From assembly GCA_031216915.1 (NCBI GenBank), contig CM062292.1, positions 71,840,956 through 71,904,955 on the forward strand: a DNA stretch of 64,000 nucleotides. Direction: 5' to 3'. This document shows positions 11,155 through 21,183 of this stretch, in pieces. Below the pieces are notes generated by a model. That model saw nothing but the letters and a program-made list of their open reading frames with translations. It made no database searches and had not been told where the DNA came from. Numbering within the stretch: the first letter of the stretch is position 1; every line of letters begins with the position of its first letter. Source of the DNA: Pictodentalium vernedei (lineage: Eukaryota; Mollusca; Scaphopoda; Dentaliida; Dentaliidae). Position numbers and translations under genes: made by a program.

Positions 11155-11269
11155 GGCATGGAGAAATAAAGAGTTTTAGATGGGGAAAGTATAATGACCT
11201 GTGTGTCATCACTCCACCACCAGAGATTTGATGACCTCAAAACACTTTCTTAAGTTTCTTAAGGGCTGG

Positions 11270-11728
11270 GGAAGGGGTGGGGGGTCTAGTGTATTCCCTT
11301 TTTATGCCACCTACCCACCCCACCCCCCCCCCCCCCCAAAAAAAAATTGGGTGGGGGTGGGGGGGGGGGGGGGCATATAGCGTTTGTCATTTCCGTCCGT
11401 CTGTTCATCAGGAAGATTTAACTCAGATACTTTGTTGGATTTTGTTGAAACTTGGCATATGTGTTGCTTATGGGGAGACGATGTGTCACGCACAAATTCT
11501 TTTTTTGTTCGATAGAGCTCGATGTCACAGATGAAGGTCATAGTTCGGGGGCATCCAAGGCCGGGCAACCACTGTTAGTCTTGTTTCTTTTTTTCTTTTT
11601 TTAAAAACATCACTTCTTGCATTGTGCAGCTTCCTTGGGTTTACCTTGTCCCATTAACTGTGACAAATCAACTGCAACTACAGAGATTTAGAGAAGAAAG
11701 ATGATTTCAGAACTGTCAAAAGGTGGAT
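11270..11728. other. C-run/G-run hairpin and start of a tandem-repeat element; rest unassigned
   Basis: TATGCCACCTACCCACCCC, a long C-run, an A-run, then GGGTGGGGG, a long G-run and GCATATAGCG form an inverted pair at 11302-11385. It is followed by TTCCGTCCGTCTG and AACTTGGCATATGTG. The layout matches the 5' ends of other tandem-repeat elements here (33965, 59318). Beyond about 11570 nothing is recognised. Confidence 0.5.
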
Positions 11729-11977
11729 TACAGTACAGCTGTCGTGGACTGGTCATAATCCATGCATGGACAACGATGTTCACGCATGCGTTTACCAGGT
11801 AATAAAAATCATCAGCAAAATTTTAATTAATGAAGCACCGGGTTGTACAACCTGATGCTTCTTTAATTAAATTTTTGATAATTATTCCTATAATTAGTGT
11901 TTGTAATCTAATATTATTGCGTCGTGGAAATTTTTCCCACCCGTGCAAAGTGCCCAGTCCACGGCGGCCGTACTGTA
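11729..11977. mobile_element. MITE with TACAGTACAGC ends, complete copy
   Basis: A 249-base element. The terminal inverted repeat is TACAGTACAGCTGTCGTGGA on the left, mirrored by TCCACGGCGGCCGTACTGTA on the right. The centre is an inner palindrome with TTTTAATTAATGAAGCACCG and its mirror around 11830-11870. Other copies: 12805-13512, 17768-19107 (split) and 28105-28345. Confidence 0.85.
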
Positions 11978-12237
11978 TAGTAAGGGCAGTAATTCATACT
12001 CTATAATATTACAGCAGTGTAGTTTCATCTTTTTCTTTCGTTTATTTCTGACGATTAAACTGAACCCAGTCACATTAGTTTCTTTTTGTTTTGTTCCATC
12101 AAAATTTAAAGCCTTATGGATCAAACTGAACCCATTAACACAGAGATAGTACAAATCTTATTGTGACAATTTTTTGTATGCTTGTATGTTTTTTGTTGGC
12201 CACTGTTTATGCATCTACAGCGTTAATGGGATGCTAC
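11978..12237. other. unassigned intronic sequence
   Basis: AACTGAACCCAGT/AACTGAACCCATT forms a short direct repeat at 12057 and 12125. Nothing else is recognised. Confidence 0.4.
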
Positions 12238-12612
12238 GGGGCGCAGTGGTGTTGCGGTAACTGGTTCTCGTCAGATCACCGAAGTTAAGAGACGTCGAGC
12301 CCGGTTAGTCCTTGGATGGGTGACCGTCTGAGCGATCAATTCGGACTCCCGTGTTGTGTCCTTGGGCAAGGCACTTAACCCCGTTTGTCCACCTGGGGGC
12401 ATGATGATGCCGTGTACTAAGACGTACTGCACATCGATGGTGCGCATGTCATCAACCAACTAACACTGCCTGTGCTGCAGTACGGAGTTACGATGTTGGG
12501 GAGCTGGCAGCTGCTCGTGGTTCCTTCCGGGTACTCCGGCTTCCTCCACCCATAAAACTGTCACCGACACGATATGACCTTGGCTGTTAAAGTGTTGTTA
12601 AACCCTAATAAA
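12238..12612 (+). mobile_element. 5S rRNA-derived SINE, near full length
   Basis: The head (12245-12325) is 5S rRNA-like: GTTCTCGTCAGATCACCGAAG, TTAAG..GTCGAGCCCGG, TTAGTCCTTGGATGGGTGACC, corresponding to the internal control region of 5S genes. A central domain follows (TGTTGTGTCCTTGGGCAAGG, CACTTAACCCC, GGGGGCATGATGATGCCGTG), then a body with GGGTACTCCGGCTTCCTCCA and a tail CCCTAATAAATAAATAA. A second copy is at 15624-16022, and truncated copies occur on both strands elsewhere. Confidence 0.85.
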
Positions 12613-12699
12613 TAAATAATAATGGGGTGCTACATACTGCTGTACAAAAAGCTAAATGATTATCACCAACTAAACCTTTTCCCATTCTATTGTTTCCAG

Positions 12700-12774
12700 G
12701 CACATCTACCTCATGGACAGGATCTAGCTCTTCTATCCACAAACAGACAATAGCTCATGAAGGCTCAGGTTATT
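12700..12774 (+). CDS. SMAD4: SMAD4 linker exon (Smad activation domain part)
   Basis: A 75-base exon bounded by a pyrimidine-rich acceptor ending TTTCCAG and the donor GTAAGT. It gives 2 + 24 codons + 1. The peptide contains TSTSWTGSS, which matches the conserved STATWTGS stretch of vertebrate SMAD4 in the proline-rich Smad activation domain of the linker. It ends HEGSGY and joins in phase to TGG (Trp) at the next exon, giving GYW, the equivalent of human HYW. This is the first exon recognised in the window; earlier exons must lie upstream. Sequence after WTGS diverges strongly from vertebrates, as expected for the linker. Identification rests on the motif, the phase and the following exons. 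Confidence 0.85.
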
Positions 12775-12873
12775 GTAAGTGTATGGATATGATGATAATT
12801 AAAATACAGTGCAGCCGCCATGGACTGGTCACTTTTCACGGGTGGGCAATATCTCCACTGATGCAATAATATT

Positions 12874-13330
12874 ACCGTATTTACTCTATGTATTGGGACA
12901 TTCTATGATTTGGGACACACATTTTTTCCAGAAAACTATATTTTTTTTATGCTTCAAATTTTGGGACATTCAGGAGATTTGTTTCCAGTTGGCCCGTCGC
13001 TAGTAGCAGACGACACTCATAAAAAAAATTCTTGAGTAACTAAAAGTTTTCATTTTTTGCTTCGAAAACATAGCTTATGATCCCTCATTGGAACGAGCGC
13101 AATGCGCTCGTTCCAATGAGGGATCATAAGCTATGTTTTCGAAGCAAAAAATGAAAATATAAAAAAAATTGGACGGCGATTTTTGTATATAGTGATGGAA
13201 AACGAATCACACACAACTTTATTCAGCATCAAATCAAGACCAGGCTGTGTTCTTTCCCCATTTTCTAACAATTGGGACACCTGTGAAAATAATTATTTTT
13301 AACTGTCCCAATACATAGAGTAAATACGGT
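12874..13330. mobile_element. inner element with ACCGTATTTACTC inverted ends
   Basis: Perfect terminal inverted repeats of 27 bases: 12874-12900 (ACCGTATTTACTC...GGGACA) and 13304-13330. They are flanked by ATATT on both sides (12869-12873, 13331-13335), a 5-bp target duplication. A TA duplication with CCGTATTTACTC ends is the alternative reading. Inside are a second copy of the TTGGGACA motif and, at 13015-13190, a palindromic MITE core. Confidence 0.85.
13015..13190. repeat. palindromic MITE core, subfamily A, third nesting layer
   Basis: AAAACATAGCTTATGATCCC, TCATTGGAACGAGCGC, then AATGCGCTCGTTCCAATGAG, GGATCATAAGCTATGTTTTC: a perfect hairpin, preceded by GCAGACGACACTCATAAAAA typical of subfamily A. 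Confidence 0.8.
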
Positions 13331-13512
13331 ATATTACAAACACTAATTATAAGAATAATTATCAAAACATTAATTAATGAAGCACTTGTTGTACAGCCCG
13401 GTGCTTCATTAATTAAAATATTGCTGATGATGATTTGTATTACCTTGTAAACGCATGCATGGACATCTCTGCCTACTCATGGATTATGACCAGTCCACGG
13501 CAGCTGTACTGT

Positions 13513-13927
13513 ACAGTAGAACACTGTTAATTGAATAGCCACTGTGCCAATGAAAATTATTCAATTAACAGGAGTTTTCAATTAACAGGGATTTTGGTCA
13601 CTCTCCTGTATTCCAGAGATAATCTGAGCACTTATTGTATTATTTCTTGTTTGGCAAAGCTCATGGAGCTCTGCAATACAAAATATAATTGATTAAATGT
13701 TTACATCAGATGTACTGAGAACAAATAGATCTATAAACAAGGTCACATATGTTTTTCCATTTACGGTATGTTTGATGTCGAATCATAGCCTCAAAGCTGT
13801 GATTATACCAAATAAAACACAGAAAATACAGATACGTATTTTTTCTTGTATTATTCATTACAATCTGAGCTTCATGGTCGAATTTTCGAGTGTTGGAGCA
13901 AAAGTAGATAAAATTCCAAGACCATGT
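13513..13927. repeat. ATTCAATTAACAGG-type repeat, copy 1
   Basis: TTCAATTAACAGG occurs twice, followed by AAGCTCATGGAGCTCTG and GATGTACTGAGA. Related arrangements lie at 20240-20500 and, inverted, at 56690-57060. The nature of the element is unknown. Confidence 0.5.
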
Positions 13928-14172
13928 AACCCTTTACCCAGTGTAATGGCCAAAACCGGCCAGTGCTATTCACAAAAATCACCAATTAATTTTGATTATT
14001 TTTTGTCTCAAAAACATAGGTTATGACCCCTCTTTGGAACGAGCTCACTGAGCTCGTTCCAAAGACGGGTCATAACCTTTGTTTTTGAGACAAAAAATGA
14101 AAAAAATTAGTTTTTCAAGAATTTTGTTTCAAGTGTCGTCTGCTTTTCATGTTAGTTAGGTAAAGGGTTAAA
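13928..14172. repeat. palindromic MITE, subfamily A
   Basis: The left end reads AACCCTTTACCCAGTGTAAT, followed by GGCCAAAACCGGCCAG. The core hairpin is GGTTATGACCCCTCTTTGGA and mirror. The right end is GTTAGGTAAAGGGTTAA. Confidence 0.85.
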
Positions 14173-14750
14173 TAGTGTTTTCTAATGAATAAAATATGCA
14201 AAAAAGGGATTTAATGATATATATTTTAATCGTTTTGTTCAAATATCAACTCATTTTGTTATTTAATTTTCCAGTCAAAGCATAACCCACTACGGCTTAG
14301 CAGAAGAATGTAGTTCAAAAATAGATGACAATTTGTACACAGTTATTCACTTGCTTCTATGAGATGCCAAATATTTGTGACTTAAAATCTGTATACAACA
14401 GACTTATATTCGAACAGGCATTAACACTGCTTTTTGAGTGTTGTGCTGATTCACAGTTTGGACGTCTTTTCCAGATGGAATGAAAACAAGTGAAAAAAAC
14501 TGATGAGAAAAACGTCAACCCCCACCCAAAGGCCAAAACATCACCTATCTGAAATTGGTTCATGTAAAGAAACACCATTGTCGAAAAGAAAGAAAACACT
14601 TGATCAAATATTGTGATTCAATGAAAAAGGGAATTGCACTTTATTGCCCATTCCTGGGAGCTGTTAGATTGTCCCTTGCCAACACTGTCAAAGTGTAGGC
14701 ACACAAAAAAAACAAACTTGGGATTAAAACTGTGCAACCATTAGGCATCA
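14173..14750. other. unassigned intronic sequence
   Basis: AT-rich. No exon, RNA gene or element end is recognised. Confidence 0.4.
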
Positions 14751-14754
14751 AAAT

Positions 14755-15229
14755 ACGTACACACTCTCCCATAAATTGTAGTGAGGGAAAGAGTTGTCAA
14801 CTAATTTTGATGGCCAAAAATGATTTAGCACCCTACCAGTTAAGTCAGAGCGGGTAATTTTGAAGTCTTGGATTGATGACGACCTCTCATAATCTTTGTA
14901 AAAAAAACACACATGGGATTAAAACTGTGCAACCGGTTCGCATCAAAATTTATAGACAGGTTTGTACAGGCAAGCCTGAATATAAGCAACCTGTCATTTG
15001 CAAAATGGGGTCCACAGAGGGTGAATTTACTGATGCTATCCCATACAGGGGCCAATTTATCATCTAGGTACATCTTTCTGTTTTGGCTTGAGACCTTGAT
15101 TCAGACGGAGGTTCACAGAGGGATCAATTTTGTGATGCTACACTGCTCTGCAGGGTAGCATCACCAAATTCACCCTCTGGGAACCTCATTTTGCAGATGA
15201 CAGACTGCTTATTTTCAGGCTTGCGTACA
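14755..15229. repeat. repeat with CTCTCCCATAAATTGTA and inverted CACCCTCTG segments
   Basis: ACACTCTCCCATAAATTGTA with GAGTTGTCAACTAATTTTGA also occurs at 17295-17375 and in related form at 25320, 45335 and 63545. Within 14990-15200, GCAAAATGGGGTCCACAGAG and the mirrored CACCCTCTGGGAACCTCATT form an imperfect inverted repeat. A relative is at 31865-32130. Confidence 0.6.
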
Positions 15230-16130
15230 GGTCCTGGAAATCTGGAAAAGTTATGGAAAAAGAAAAATATTTTTCCAGACCTGAAAATCCTGGAAAAATA
15301 GGTGTATTTTTGCATTTTGTCTGAAAAGTTATGGAAATTTCTCAAGAAATGTAACTGATATCAAACTTGCCGATATCAAACTTGATGAAAATGGGGCCAC
15401 CAAATATCACAAAAATAGATTAAGCAAGAAGAACAAGAATTGTGTAAGTGTTTGTAATTCCTTAATTGAATGTAGATGTCTTAATATTAATTGATTGTTA
15501 CAATTCTGTGTAATTTGACAGTGAGAATTAACAAAAGTTGAATTTTCAAGCATCTGGGTTATGGAAAAGTCCTGGAGAATCCAGGACTTTTCCATGCCCC
15601 GAAAGCTTGAAAAATTCAGCTTTTGGGGGCGCTGTGGCATTGTGGTAACCAGTTCTCATCAGATCACCAAAGTTAAGCAACGTTGAACACGGTTAGTCCT
15701 TAGATGGGTGACTGTCTGAGCGATTAATTCGGACTCCAATGTTGTGTCCTTGGGCAAGGCACTTGACCCTGATTGCCCACATGGGGGCATGATGATGCCG
15801 TGTACTAAGGCGTACTGCACGTCGATGGTGCACATGTCTTCAATCAATCTAACCCTGCCTGTGCTGCCGTGCAGAGTTACGATATTGGAGAGCTGGCAGC
15901 TGCTTGTCGTTGCTCGGTAGTTCTCTACAAGTACTCCGGCTTTCTCCACCCATAAAACTTTCACCGACATGATATGACCTTGGCTGTTAAAGTGTCATTA
16001 AACCCTAATGAATAAATAAATAATTCTACATTTCTTTCTAGATATGCCCCTAAAATTTGTTAATGTTTTGGAAAATTCACTTGAAATACTGGAAAGCCAT
16101 GGAATTTTACCTTGAAAAAAGTGTATGAAC
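15230..16130. repeat. TGGAAAAGTCCTGGA-type repeat, split by a SINE and a hAT-like element
   Basis: Repeated motifs such as GGAAAAGTTATGGAAA and GGAAAAGTCCTGGAGAATCC occur at 15235-15600, then again at 16065-16130 beyond the SINE. The same family is at 53700-53930 and 58530-58615. Its end GTATGAACCCTG is interrupted by the hAT-like element at 16131. Confidence 0.6.
15624..16022 (+). mobile_element. 5S rRNA-derived SINE, second copy
   Basis: Same layout as 12238-12612. The 5S-like head runs GATCACCAAAG, TTAAGCAACGTTGAACACGG, TTAGTCCTTAGATGGGTGAC, then the GTCCTTGGGCAAGGCACTTG domain and tail CCCTAATGAATAAATAAATA. The head has more substitutions than the first copy. Confidence 0.85.
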
Positions 16131-17283
16131 TAGGGCCCTGCGAAGCTTCGAGTATTCGATTCGATGTCGACATCGCTTTGGTATTCGTATATCGATCTCG
16201 AATAGTTTGCCGATTCGTTAGTCAAACGAAGCTTCGAGGAAAATGAATCAGTGTTCGACAATGTCGACATCAGTTGAAATAAGAAGCGAACTCTTCTAGT
16301 TTTAATGTTTCTATCAGGAAAATAGTCAAATTCATTGCAAAATTCTGTCGTTTCACTTTCAGTTTCAGATTCCCAGAAAACCACACACCGCAAATTCGCT
16401 ATTTATAGATTTCCAGGAATTCGTGTGAGAGTTATTCGCGGAATCCCGTTTGCTCAGCGGCTCTGTCCAAGGTGTAACCTGTTCACGCCCATCTATACAA
16501 CCGAAATATCCAGCTATGGGCCTAAGGCCTGCTCCCAGTCCCGGAATCTTCTAACACAATAATGGAGACATGTCGCCTGGAGCGCTCCCATTATTATGTT
16601 AGAAAACTGTGGGAGGAAAACCTCTGTAGTTTCTTTGCATTGTTCGGAGTTGGTACTTGGAAGTTGGAATGAAGTAAAAGCAATTTGTGTGAATGAGCAC
16701 TGCGTCACTATTCGAGTTAACTAATGCAGAAACTAACACAGTTTAACGCCGTCGCTGCTTTTGATGTATACTGTGTTATTGAGTTGAGAACGGACCGAAA
16801 TCTACAAGACCCAAATTCTGATAATACAAAAACAACCAAACATTACAGTAATGTATTTAGGCATGCTAATGTACCTGAAGTTAGCGGCTGTAGCTGACTT
16901 CAACCCATGGGAATTAATGTGCCACTTGTATTACATTTGTGCTTTAAAGTCTCATGTTTCAATTTAGTGGTTTGTCTTAAATGTCTCTGGGCAGTAACAC
17001 CTTAATTTGTCCATATTTATGTCGTGAATTTATTGTCGGGCCAAGTGAACATCTGGATGGCCATTCAACGAGAAAGAAAATTAAAACAACGCCAAGTTGT
17101 CAAGTTATGTCAACTCTCTCTTCTCGCAGTGCTTTCCGGACATCTCTGCACAAGATAATGCCAGTTATAATTATTTCTTGAGTTTATCCCGATTCGATTC
17201 GAGATTCGATTCGATGTCGACATCAGTCCCGATTCGATTCGAGATTCGATTCGAACATAAATTTCCCGATTCGCAGGGCCCTA
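16131..17283. mobile_element. hAT-like non-autonomous element with 8-bp target duplication
   Basis: The terminal inverted repeat is TAGGGCCCTGCGAA / TTCGCAGGGCCCTA, flanked by a perfect 8-base duplication GTATGAAC (16123-16130, 17284-17291). Near the right end GATTCGATTCGAGATTCGAT is repeated twice with GATGTCGACATC between, and a similar GATTCGATGTCGACATCG is at the left end. No transposase frame is seen over 1,153 bases. The 8-bp duplication fits the hAT superfamily. Confidence 0.87.
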
Positions 17284-17374
17284 GTATGAACCCTGTGTAG
17301 ACACTCTCCCATAAATTGTAACAAGGCAAAGAGTTGTCAACTAATTTTGATGTCCAAAAATAAGTTAGCACTCT

Positions 17375-17515
17375 ATTTATTTATTTATTGGTGTTTAAGG
17401 TTGCATTATTACGCACAATGGCTAATCGTGACCATGACAGTTTTATGGGTGGAGGAAGCCGGAGTACCCGGAGAGAACCACCGAGCATCAACGAGCAACT
17501 GTCAGCTCCTCAACA
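17375..17515 (-). mobile_element. truncated SINE tail, reverse strand
   Basis: TTATTTATTTATTGGTGTTT, then GGCTAATCGTGACC, CATGACAGTTTTATGGGTGG, AGGAAGCCGGAGTACCCGGA and GCAACTGTCAGCTCCTCAAC are the mirror of the SINE 3' half at 25681-25972. The 5S-like head is absent. Confidence 0.8.
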
Positions 17516-17767
17516 TTAGTTAGCACTCTAAATTACCAGTTGAGTGGGTAATTCAGAAGTCTTGGATCTTCTCTTTGATCATTTTTCTATACAGTAGTTG
17601 ACCAAATACCCTGCGGGAATCCCAGGAAGTGGAGTAGTGATTGTGTAGTCTGGTAAAGAAGGTTTGCATTAGTGGTAAAATAGAACCTGATAACCAATGT
17701 CTGTGGTGGAAATATTGTAAAGTGAGCAACATAAACATAAACGATTGGCTGAACTTGACTTCAGACC
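17516..17767. other. unassigned intronic sequence
   Basis: The segment ACCAATGTCTGTGGTGGAAA, with CCTGCGGGAATCCCAGGAAG, has relatives at 27700-27760 and 60695-60800, so it is a repeat fragment of unknown type. Confidence 0.4.
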
Positions 17768-19107
17768 TACAGTACAGTCGCTATGGGCTGGTCTTAATCC
17801 ACACATGGGCAGTGATGTCCGCACATGCGTTTACCAGGTGATAAATATCATCATCAGCAAAATTTTAATTAATGAAGCACCGGGTTATGCTTGGTGCTTC
17901 ATTAATTAAACTTTTAGCTCAACTTTCGCAAAGCCAAATTTGAGCTTATGCCATGGCCAGTTGGCCGTATGTCCGTCAACAATTCAATACGGCTCGGGCT
18001 CGAGGCCGTATTTGTGAACCGATCTTTACGAAACTTCTTGGGTACCTTTGTTATGACTGTGGGACGAGAACGAGTGTTTTTGGGTCCGATCCGAAATTCA
18101 AGTTGGCCGCTGGCGGCCATTTTGTACAAACTCAGGTGCAATCAGATTTTTGTGCAAAACTTCCATGTGAAAGCGCTGATTTGAATAATTTTTTGTATGA
18201 ATGTTTAGTACCATGGGATACATCACATATAATACAGGTTTTTTTCTCGTATGTAAATTATGCAAATTAGACTAACTTTGATTTATTTAGTGTTACTTTC
18301 AGCACGAAGCGTGCAAATGCCAATATGGCTCGGGCTAGAGGCCGTATTTATAAACCGATCTTTGCGAAACTTCTTGGGTACCTTTGGTTTCACCGTGGGA
18401 CGAGAACGAGTGTTTTTGTGTACGGGCCGAAATTCAAGATGGCCGATGGCAGCCATTTTGTACAAAATTAAGTGCAATTAGATTTTTGCACAGAACTTCC
18501 GGGCTAGAGGCTGTATTTATCAACCGATCTTCATGAAACTTCTTGGGTACCTTTGTTATCACCTTGGGATGAGAACGAGTGTTTCTGAGTGCGGTCCAAA
18601 ATTCAAGATGGCTGCCAGTGGCCATTTTGTACCGAAATTAAGTCCAATCAGTTTTTTGTCACAACTTCTATACAGCTCATATTTATGAACTGATCTTTAC
18701 GAAACTTCTTGGGTACCTTTGTTTTCACCTTGGGACAGGAATGAGTGTGTTTTGGGGTGCCTTTGTTATCACTGTGCTATGAGAACAAATATTTTGGGGT
18801 TTAGTCAGACCCACTCTGGGACTCAAAGATTTCTTTTCTAGTTTAGCATCTGACTGTCACCTACCTTTACAATATTTTACCTATACATTTGTTACAGGCT
18901 ACAGCCAGTATTTATGTACAGACCGTTATGAACATTTGTTATCAGGTCATTACCTAGATGTTTGTCATGACAAGTTGAGCTACAGTGTCATTGACACTTT
19001 CATTGATGATTATATCTGTAATTAGTGTTTGGTTTCTAATATTATTGGGTCCGTGGAAATATTACCCACCTGTGGAAAGTGACCAGTCCACAGCGATCGT
19101 ACTGTAT
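17768..19107. mobile_element. TACAGT-ended MITE split by a tandem-repeat element
   Basis: The left half 17768-17915 (TACAGTACAGTCGC to the TTAATTAATGAAGCACCGGG palindrome) and right half 19005-19107 (GATGATTATATCTGTAATTA to GATCGTACTGTA) together match the intact copy 11729-11977. Confidence 0.8.
17916..19004 (+). mobile_element. pearl/Helentron-like tandem-repeat element inside the MITE
   Basis: Begins AGCTCAACTTTCGCAAAGCC with a weak hairpin ending TTTGAGCTTATGCC, then GTCCGTCAAC. About four diverged units of roughly 180 bases follow, each with CGGGCTCGAGGCCGTATTTG, ACGAAACTTCTTGGGTACCT, GAGAACGAGTGTTTTTGGG and GGCGGCCATTTTGTAC. It ends GACAAGTTGAGCTACAGTGT, CATTGACACTTTCATT. The same right end closes elements at 29925 and 53690. 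Confidence 0.75.
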
Positions 19108-19114
19108 GTTTTGC

Positions 19115-19285
19115 TAATGAAATGGCCATTGGTGTTGAAAGTGATGTTAAACACCAATAAATAAATAATTACATAGCTGACAAAATAAGTTTTAACCTTT
19201 TACCTAAAATGAAAAGCAGACAGACAGAATAATAGCCATTGGTGTTGAAAGCGATGTTAAACACCAATAAACAAATAATTACATA
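19115..19285 (+). repeat. two SINE tail fragments in direct repeat
   Basis: GCCATTGGTGTTGAAAGTGA, TGTTAAACACCAATAAATAA occurs at 19125 and again at 19230, together with AATTACATA and TGACAAAATAAGTTTTAACC: a direct duplication of about 105 bases. Confidence 0.75.
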
Positions 19286-19302
19286 ATTGACAAAATAAGT
19301 TT

Positions 19303-19549
19303 TAACCCCTTACCTAACATGAAAAGTAGACGACACTTGCAAACAAAATTCTTGAATAACTAATTTTTTCATTTTTTGTCCCAAAAACATTGGTTATGAC
19401 CCCTCATTGGAATGAGCTCAACGAGCTGGTTCCAAAGAGGGATCATAACCTATGTTTTTGAGACAAAAAATGAAAAAATAATGAAAATTAATTGGCAATT
19501 TTTGTGAATAGCCCTGGCCGGTTTTGGCGTTAAGTTGGGTAAAGGGTTA
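19303..19549. repeat. palindromic MITE, subfamily A
   Basis: Left end TTAACCCCTTACCTAACATG, core GGTTATGACCCCTCATTGGA mirrored with a few mismatches, right end TTGGGTAAAGGGTTAAGG. Confidence 0.85.
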
Positions 19550-20239
19550 AGGTTATCAGTAACTGCAAAAATTCTTTTTCAGAACCATTCCCCACTGATG
19601 ATATGATCCCCATAATATGATTTTTGGAAAGCTCTCTTGGGATCTTTTCAAGAGCCACTTTTGTGCTGACATTAATTGCCTTGCATGCTGCTGACAGATA
19701 TTCCTGCCCAGGACAGAATTTCTCTTGCCATTGAAATAAATATAATTTTGGTGCATTTAATCAAATTTTCCCCCTGTAAATTGAATTTTTTTTCTCCCAT
19801 GATTCCTTGAGTTAAATTTAGAATCTTTATTTTATTCAGTCATTTGAATAATACACCATAGGCATTCTGCCTATTTGTGGGTAACAGATTTCCTCTTTTT
19901 TTTTTATTTACACATGCATCCTTGTATTTACATTGCCAGATCCTCTGCACAAACAAATTGGCTTGTTTATTTACCGCTCTATTGTGAATTTGCTTGCATA
20001 TATTAGATTGCTGCATTCTATTGGAGGATGCTTATAGGCATTCTCCAGCATCATGGGCAATCCAAGACCTATGAATACTAAGGCTAACCATTCACCAACC
20101 TTTGTCCATGACTTATATATCAGTAAACAGAGGGTATTTCCATCAGACCATTCTATATGGCCATCGTTTCTATTGCAGTGCCAACCATGCTGGGTGACAT
20201 ATACACCATAACTGCAGGAGCTCTGTGAGCACTGTCAAA
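19550..20239. repeat. dispersed repeat shared with 33490-33690, rest unassigned
   Basis: GCCTTGCATGCTGCTGACAG, ATATTCCTGCC and ATAATTTTGGTGCATTTAAT are matched at 33545-33640. This is a two-copy repeat of about 200 bases. Bases 19840-20239 show nothing recognised. Confidence 0.5.
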
Positions 20240-20497
20240 CAAGATATATTATATGTCTGTATTGGATGTACTGAGGCCAAATAGGTATATAAACAAAGTA
20301 AAACTGGGGAGAGTCCGGGTAATTTCTCGACAGGTTACAAGATTTTTTATTCAATTAACAGGTTTACTCTGTAACCTACATTCAATTAACAAGTCAAATT
20401 TGTACTGGAAGTATGGTACGGTTTTGTGTTGGAAAATTATATTCAATTAACAGACTTATTCAGTTAAAAGATATCAATTTAAGTGGGCTCCACTGTA
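20240..20497. repeat. ATTCAATTAACAGG-type repeat, copy 2
   Basis: GATGTACTGAGGCCAAATAG and several TTCAATTAACA motifs match the block at 13513-13927. Confidence 0.5.
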
Positions 20498-20655
20498 GTT
20501 TTTTCATTCTTTGCCTCCAAAAATATAGCCTATGGCCCTGTATGGGAGCAAGCTCAATGAGTGATCATAAGCCATGTTTTGGAGGCATAAAAGAAATTTT
20601 TTAGTTTTCAAGACATTTTTGTAAGTGGTATCTTCTAGTCATGTTATTTTACCCT
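20498..20655. repeat. degenerate palindromic MITE fragment
   Basis: CCTCCAAAAATATAGCCTAT and ATAAGCCATGTTTTGGAGGC keep the arm pattern of subfamily A, but the ends are worn. Confidence 0.6.
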
Positions 20656-21183
20656 TTGGGCCTGGATGGTATATTCCATGCTAGTTCTGTACCATCAACT
20701 AGTAGAGGCTACAGTAAAACATGATTTGAGAGACTACTGTCATGAGAGGCCACCTGTTTTGAAAGACCACTGTGACCTTGTACTATTTGGTGGTTTCACT
20801 CTGTAATGGACCTGTCATGAACCACCTGTTGTGCGAGACCACTTTTGCCTGACAAAAAGGGTGGTCTCTCAAGATAGATTCTACTGCACTAGAGGGAAGA
20901 CTGATCAGCCTTGGGGCTGCACGTTGAAAATATTGATTGATTTACCACACAAATTCACTGAGCAACTATCTGCTTTATGAATTCAGGTCATATCATGATC
21001 CTGGGCCAGAAAAACAGCCTTTTGGGATTCAGAGGGTTAAAAGATTTATGGGTTCATCGAACATATCATACAACTTGCATTTTTTGTATCGAAAAACTAG
21101 TTTCAAAGGATTCCTAGTGATATTTTACTAAAATGTTCATTTATTCAATCATTAAATAACATATTTTAATCTCGATTTTTCAG
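20656..21183. other. unassigned intron upstream of SMAD4 exon
   Basis: Diverged direct repeats of the type GAGAGACTACTGTCATGAGA / GCGAGACCACTTTTGCCTGA occur at 20720-20880. GGGGCTGCACGTTGAAAATA (20917-20936) matches one arm of the palindrome at 58372. The acceptor of the exon at 21184 closes this stretch. Confidence 0.5.

Larger units (their letters stand above)
12805..13512. mobile_element. TACAGT-ended MITE carrying two nested insertions
   Basis: The left end TACAGTGCAGCCGCCATGGA and right end TCCACGGCAGCTGTACTGTA belong to the same family as 11729-11977. The body is split after GATGCAATAATATT (12873) and resumes at 13331 with ATATTACAAACACTAATTAT. It starts only 30 bases after the SMAD4 exon donor at 12775. 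Confidence 0.85.

Noticed and set aside
12245..12325. A genuine 5S rRNA gene
   Set aside because: The similarity covers only the internal control region part, substitutions are frequent, and it is fused to a SINE body with an AATAAATAAATAA-like tail.
1..12699. Search for earlier SMAD4 exons (MH1 domain, first linker exons)
   Set aside because: No MH1 motifs or further linker-like segments with matching splice borders and phases were found by eye; they probably lie upstream.
14840..15158. Overlapping frames of about 64-81 codons on both strands
   Set aside because: They lie in a dispersed inverted repeat (see 31865-32135) and show no domain, so they are read as chance frames.
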